Assembly: GCA_035610365.1 (NCBI GenBank)
Contig: CM069432.1
Span: 10,044,001 to 10,108,000, forward strand
From: Aquatica leii
Taxonomy: Eukaryota; Arthropoda; Insecta; Coleoptera; Lampyridae
Length of the DNA stretch: 64,000 bases
Direction: 5' to 3'
Shown: in pieces, positions 59,503-64,000 of the stretch
How the letters are laid out: each line of letters starts with the position of its first letter
How positions within the stretch are numbered: position 1 is the first letter of the stretch
Translations under genes and position numbers: made by a program
Notes under the pieces: model-generated
What the model was told of the DNA's origin: nothing
What the model saw: the letters and a program-made list of their open reading frames with translations, nothing else
Databases searched by the model: none

Positions 59503-60211
59503 GATTTTCTCTGATGTACTGTTTCTTACAAATCAATAGACTGCGACTCTTCCTTTAATTTAATGTGTGCAACAGCATTTGATAACCGAATTTTTATTTC
59601 TAATTGCTTTTAGCATTAATTAATAGTGTTGTAGATTTTTGCTTTCGTTAGTCATAGTGCTGACACGGTTTTCTCTGGTGATTAATATTCCAGTTTGACT
59701 CAACGAGGAAAACGTTTTCTTCGAGCAAGTAATAGATTGTAGGTAAATCTTATTTAATTACATTTGTGTTATCATAAACGTCTCTCACGCTTGTTATTCT
59801 AACTTGTGTAAGTACAATAATTGTTTCAATACCATCTAGGTATTTTCATTAATTATTTTTGTGTGTCGCATGCTGTTAATCATAGATATTTGTCATTATC
59901 AATTTAATTGTTTTTGCTATAAACACTCTGTGTGTAATTTAAGCCTATGTATTGTGTGTTGCAGTTACTTCCGGCATTTATATAATCATTGTTGTATAAT
60001 TTACGATAACTTTTGTGTTCGTTAAATAATTTACCGTTGAGAATTACGAACCTGATTTTGTTGCAAGCTTGAACCTTCTGTGTTGATCAAAACAGAAGTT
60101 TTTACTTGATAAGGTCTGGCGCCCATTATATTCTATTTACTTGAACCTCCCTTATTTCCAACTAGTGCGAGTTGACCAAGCAGGATTCGTAAAACCTATA
60201 AACTTTTAGCA
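59503..60211 (+). repeat. 3' LTR of Gypsy-3
   Basis: Partner of the LTR at 55900-56619. It ends ...AACTTTTAGCA, beyond which the similarity stops. Confidence 0.75.
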
Positions 60212-60317
60212 GTGCCCTTGATGTATCATATAACAATACTTATTTGTAAAATTATGATAAAGTAGAGTACAAGTTTATCCGTAAACTTTGGTTCTTATAT
60301 TCACTTCTCATAATATT

Positions 60318-60360
60318 GTATACTGCCTCAAAAAAGTAATTGGACACTTTTAAGCGCGAC
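60318..60360 (+). repeat. Possible single end of a Tc1/mariner transposon
   Basis: TACTGCCTCAAAAAAGTAATTGGACACTTT-like sequence resembles the outer end of Tc1-type inverted repeats, which often run C-AAAAGTA-T-GGACAC. No opposite end or transposase is found nearby, so only a scrap is claimed. Confidence 0.35.
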
Positions 60361-60576
60361 CTGCAAGGTAGGCAACCAAACTTACGTTATAACAGAACGG
60401 TTAGTTAAATTTGACAACATTGGCATTGTAGACATTACTTGCATATTACGAGTTTACTAACCGTTCTTTATAAGCACCGCCTCAAGCATTCAAAAAACAT
60501 ATTTTTTTGCTGCAAATATGCATCTAAATTGTAGCATAAAGATTTAAATTTTTTTTCGCCGAATTTTCTATTTATG

Positions 60577-62513
60577 GGTAAGCATACGGCTTTTGGGTAT
60601 CGGTAGAAATAAGTATTGAGTACACGCGCGTGTAGTACTATTATATACATAAAATCTCAACCCCTTAGGACAAAGTATAAATCAAATACCTAAAAGCCCG
60701 ATGCCCTAAAAAAACGAAAAATTATTCCCGCGTTCAAAATACAAAAAAAAATTAATTAAGAAAAAAAAATTATTAGAATCTGAAAGAAAAAAAGATTAAA
60801 AAAATCTGAAGGAAAAAAAGATTAAAAAAATCTAAAAGAAAAATCAGACATTATTCTTGGCACTCGTGGCAATTGCAGTTTTCTATGTCAATTTGCATTG
60901 GGGTTTTTCCTAAACCTGGATAAGCTCTGGTGACATCGTTGCAGAATCTAAAAAACTTCTTTCTTATTGTAGTATTTTTGTCCAGGATATTCTTCCGATA
61001 CATCCATTCGCCAATGTACCCTTCCGTTACCTGCAACCAGTTGCATTTTGTCAGAATGCTTTTCAGTTCCATCCAAGATCTTTCGGCGTTGTTTGTATGT
61101 ACACGGAATGGTTGCAGGTTTTCTCGAGGCGGTGGTCTAATCTAATTCTTATCGAGGCATTCCGACAGAAAGGTCCCAGTGGGTACTCAAATCGGATCTT
61201 CTCCTACAGGGGGCTGTAAGAAATTTGTAAAATGATTTACAGTACCGTGTCCGGCAAATTATCCAGAATACCGTACGCCCTCCATTGGTCTGAACAAATA
61301 AAAGATTCGCTGTCGATGCAATTCTGGGCGATGGGGAATAACGTTTCTGTATCTCTGGACGGTACCATAACTCCATGCGCTTCTTCGTGGCTCTACTAAT
61401 TCCTCCAATCAGCCAGTGGTGTTCCCACATTGTTCTTCTTCCTAGGTGGTACTTATTTTTGAAAAGATGCGTCTCATCTATTTCAACGACGTTTTCTGGT
61501 CCTCCAATTTGCCCCAAGTCGTGCCACGCGATCTTCGTTGCGACGTCTCTGCAATGCTTATACCACGCCATCGCTGTTTCTGCACCAACCTGAACTTGGA
61601 CTTGTGCACTGGTCACAGGCATACCTATAAGCCACGAATACTTTAAAAGTATGATGCAAAACGAACCTATCTCGTTTACTCTAGCGTGATCGATGTAGGT
61701 GTTTGTTGTTGGTTCCATCCGATGTTTGACAGGTCCGTTGCATCTGTAACGTCATCCTAAAGTGCGAGTACGATCCGTTATTGCACTCAACCCAGCTTGA
61801 CAAGTTTGACACGTCTTCTCCTCTTTTTTGGTTGGTAAAATCTCGAGGTTCTCCAGCAGCATTATCCCACGACGATTCGCTTCTCTAAACTCTTCCTCGG
61901 TGTCATGGTTCCCAAAGAACTAATCTAACTGTAGCAGCGACAATCCGTTCCATTCTAAAACAAAGTTAAAACACAAAACACAAACAAAAACACAAAATCA
62001 ACAATAAAATTCAAAACAAAAAATATGAAAAGTAATAGTAGCAGTAATTTTAAAAAAACACAAACCAAATCTGCTATTAGAATCGCAATTAATACACACT
62101 CTGTAGCACCGAAGTGGAAAAGGATGATAAGAACATATAGCTTATATAGGGTGTCATATCATTACCGAAGAATAATTAGAATACCATTAAGACAATTATA
62201 TTCCTAATTGATTTGTTATCGTAGAATTAGAACACCATAATTGATTTTTGTTTTCAAATTCTATTAAATTTTTTTCTTTGAAATTATTACTTTTTCGTTT
62301 TTTTTTGAGGGCAGCGGGCTTTTGGGTATTTGATTTATACTTCGTCTTAAGGAGTTGAAATTTTAGTATAACATGCTTATTATCACGTATAAACAACCCC
62401 TAATTATATCTTTATTAGCATGTATCATTTTGTATATAATAGTAGTAGTTCTAATGCAACGCGCGTGTACTCAATACTTATTTCTACCAATACCCAAAAG
62501 CCGTATACTTACC
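60577..62513 (-). mobile_element. Merlin-type DNA transposon with long inverted repeats
   Basis: The ends are long inverted repeats: about 140 bp on the left (60577-60716) and about 218 bp on the right (62296-62513). Both start GGTAAG-ATACGGCTTTTGGG and share ATAAGTATTGAGTACACGCG, CTTAGGAC/CTTAAGAC and ATACCYAAAAGCCCG blocks. The right arm carries an extra internal stretch of about 75 bp. They enclose a broken ISXO2/IS1595-type transposase (60851-61960). No clear 8-9 bp target duplication could be found. Length and gene content fit the Merlin superfamily. Confidence 0.78.
60851..61965 (-). pseudogene. ISXO2-like (Merlin) transposase, broken
   Basis: On the - strand, an N-terminal part (about 61950-61770) reads DTEEEFREANRRGIMLLENL and a CQTCQ motif, as in the zinc-binding start of the family. 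The main frame 61718-61149 (189 codons) has IDHARVNEIGSF, the catalytic-region VVEIDETHLFKNKYHLGRR followed by MWEHHWLIGGISR, and YSPSPRIASTANLLF. A frame change near 61150 leads to the C-terminal segment 61072-60851 (WLQVTEGYIGEWMYRKNI), typical of the end of these proteins. There is at least one stop between the N-terminal and main parts. It would catalyse cut-and-paste transposition if intact. Confidence 0.8.
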
Positions 62514-63118
62514 TGGAATTTTTTTAGCGTTTTGTATAAAAAATTAGACTTGATTTTATAAAGAAAAAAAAATATGTATCCTTTAATTTTTCATACGAAT
62601 AATTAATTAAAAAAAAGTAATGGGAATTTATACTGCAATTGTTTGATTTTAAATTACGTTTTAATAGTGATAATACTTCTTTGCAAAGAAAATTGGAATG
62701 TTGACTTTAATTTAATCCGTAAATAATAAAAATTTAGGCTAATTAAAACAGTTATTTCATATTTGGGCATGCAGTTGTAGTTTATTCGAGCTATAGATGG
62801 AACTTATTTAATCATAAATAACAATTAAAATTTTTTAAGCAGAGAAGATAAATAAATAAAAAACTCGGCCAACTTGACCACGTTAATGAATTGCGCTTTA
62901 GTACAGACAAAAAAGTAAATATAAACGCAATCATACACGCATACAAGTATTGTATTATTATTACACGAGTTGAGTATCTTTAAGAATATTTCAATCAACG
63001 CCTGTATCCACAATTGCTACTTTGTACGATGTATCTAGATTATTTCAAAAAACAAACTTATTTTGAATTATTTGTGAATTGTGAATCTTACAATTGAAAC
63101 TGTTTATCTAAAATATTA
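62514..63118. other. AT-rich spacer before COQ3
   Basis: About 600 bp of AT-rich DNA downstream of the COQ3 stop. No feature besides the overlapping poly(A)-type hexamer. Confidence 0.5.
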
Positions 63119-63124
63119 GTTTAT
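63119..63124 (-). terminator. AATAAA overlapping the COQ3 stop codon
   Basis: On the - strand the last codon and stop (GAA TAA) followed by ACT contain AATAAA. It may serve as the poly(A) signal, giving a very short 3' UTR, or may be chance in AT-rich DNA. Confidence 0.35.
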
Positions 63125-63962
63125 TCAGCATTACGTGCCGCAAAAATGATGTACGCAAATGCATTTGTGGGAACAAAAAACGAAGTTTTGTTTAACAAGT
63201 TACAAAATATACCTCTGGTATTCTTTATTGCAAAACCATCTAAAAGAATCGAAAAAAAAATTAATATTCAATAATACTTGCTTAAACTTACACGATCGTA
63301 TAATGCATTCGGCGTCTGATGCATTTATGTATTTATAATAATCATGTGCTCCCAAAGGCACTATTCCCAAAATATATTCGAGTAGTACAATTGTACAAAT
63401 CCAGCTCCAAAAAGTTTTTGCAATTGTACTTATGAATAGTAATCCACTAGGTTTAAGACAATCTGAACAACATTTAATAAAATAATCATGCTCGTCGACG
63501 TGTTCTAATACAAAATTTGAGAGGACCACGTCGTATTTTTGCCGATTTTCGATGCAGTGCTCTTCGATACTTTCTGTCAAATAAATGATTTTTGGCAAAC
63601 TCGAGTCTAAATCCAAATGAGCTTTGGCTATTTCTATAAGTTCTTTATTGACATCTATTGCAACTACATTACACCCAGCTTGAGCTAGTCCTTCGGTCAG
63701 AAACCCACCTTTAAACGTACTGTTTAAGTAACGCAACAGTAAAATTGATTAAATTACCTGCACATCCAACTTCTAAAATTCGCAAAGAATGCAATGGTTT
63801 ATTTTCATAGCTTTCTTGAATTTTTTCACAAATGTAAGGCACAAATAAGTTACAAGTACTTCGAAGAAGTTTCATATCCGGATTGTTCCACCAATTAGAA
63901 CTTAAGTTTTTAAAAAGATCATAATCTTTCTGATCTACAATAGTTCTCGAACTCGAAGCCAT
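63121..63962 (-). CDS. COQ3: Ubiquinone biosynthesis O-methyltransferase (COQ3/UbiG family), three exons
   Basis: COQ3 uses S-adenosylmethionine to make both O-methylations of the ubiquinone ring on the matrix side of the mitochondrial inner membrane. Exons on the - strand: 63962-63758, 63708-63292 and 63239-63121, with introns of 49 and 52 nt. Phases agree and give 246 codons plus TAA. Exon 1 has YDLFKNLSSNWWNNP and the SAM-binding motif I, which completes across the first splice as ILEVGCAGGFLTEGLAQ. Exon 2 has VVAIDVNKELIEIAKAHL, DVVLSNFVLEHVDE, LKPSGLLFISTI and LGIVPLGAHDYYKYI. Exon 3 gives YGFAIKNTRGIFCNLL, then a short tail. The ATG at 63962 opens almost directly on the conserved domain, with no mitochondrial presequence. 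A further 5' exon beyond the window edge is possible. UbiG and COQ3 lengths are about 240-370, so the core is complete. Confidence 0.9.
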
Positions 63963-64000
63963 CGTTAGTACGTTGATATTAATTATTAAACAGATAAGTC

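Larger units (their letters stand above)
55900..60211 (+). mobile_element. Gypsy-3: LTR retrotransposon, heavily broken
   Basis: LTRs of about 700 bp (about 55900-56619 and 59503-60211) are clearly homologous with many scattered differences and small indels, so it is an old copy. Each ends ...TAGCA. The end region matches the two solo LTRs at 6403 and 18153 in arrangement (TGGCGCCC block, GAACCT, TTCGTAA). Parts on the + strand: gag start near 56811, gag middle (about 57290-57480), a serine/threonine-rich segment (about 57530-57770), a CCHC-like knuckle (CYGCGKHG, near 57820) and reverse transcriptase (about 58500-58800, VIEHSSSSWSS and YPLPYIFSILDRLRDARF). RNase H and integrase are not recognised. 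It is broken in many places. Confidence 0.78.

Noticed and set aside
1-64000. CRISPR arrays, bacterial operons, ribosomal RNA genes
   Set aside because: Spliced genes and LINEs show nuclear eukaryotic DNA. No regularly spaced repeats or rRNA-like stretches were seen, and no tRNA could be folded convincingly by eye.

Overview
This is insect-type nuclear DNA. The evidence is GT-AG introns of 42-54 nt, an AT-rich background, and insect-style R1, jockey, RTE, Penelope, Gypsy, pogo and Merlin elements. A beetle or similar insect is my guess; the order cannot be fixed from this window. Two host genes are visible. The first is the 3' part of an NPC1-family sterol transporter on the + strand, with 18 exons between 11458 and 44398; its N-terminal exons lie upstream of the window. 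The second is a compact three-exon COQ3/UbiG-type ubiquinone methyltransferase on the - strand at 63121-63962.

Layout. 1-11457 is the upstream intron of NPC1. It holds an R1-like LINE (+), an RTE fragment (+), and a decayed R1-like LINE (-) that carries a Penelope element and a solo Gypsy LTR. 11458-12423 holds NPC1 exons 1-5. 12424-34075 is a 21.7 kb intron with a LINE (copy A), a solo LTR, an RTE fragment and a Gypsy element (Gypsy-1). Gypsy-1 itself received a second LINE copy (B) and a repeat-array DNA transposon. 34076-35384 holds exons 6-11. 35385-42976 is a 7.6 kb intron with a palindromic MITE, an LTR-like block, a jockey-type LINE and a pogo remnant. 42977-44398 holds exons 12-18. 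Past the gene come a jockey/CR1-type LINE with a 13-bp target duplication (44554-47571), Gypsy-2 (48378-52743), a gag fragment, a 554-bp unit with two hammerhead ribozymes, Gypsy-3 (about 55900-60211), a Merlin-type transposon with long inverted repeats (60577-62513), and COQ3.

The most interesting object is the pair of 212-bp direct repeats at 54676-54887 and 55018-55229, offset by exactly 342 bp. Each carries a type I hammerhead self-cleaving ribozyme. The two differ by compensating changes in stems I and II, and both keep a palindromic stem III. This is the architecture of a retrozyme or Penelope-derived circular-RNA element, and it predicts a 342-nt RNA.

NPC1 is readable through every exon with consistent splice phases and no stop, despite two introns swollen by transposons. 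Nearly all transposons in its introns lie antisense to it. Virus-like (LTR) elements are described only as fossils.
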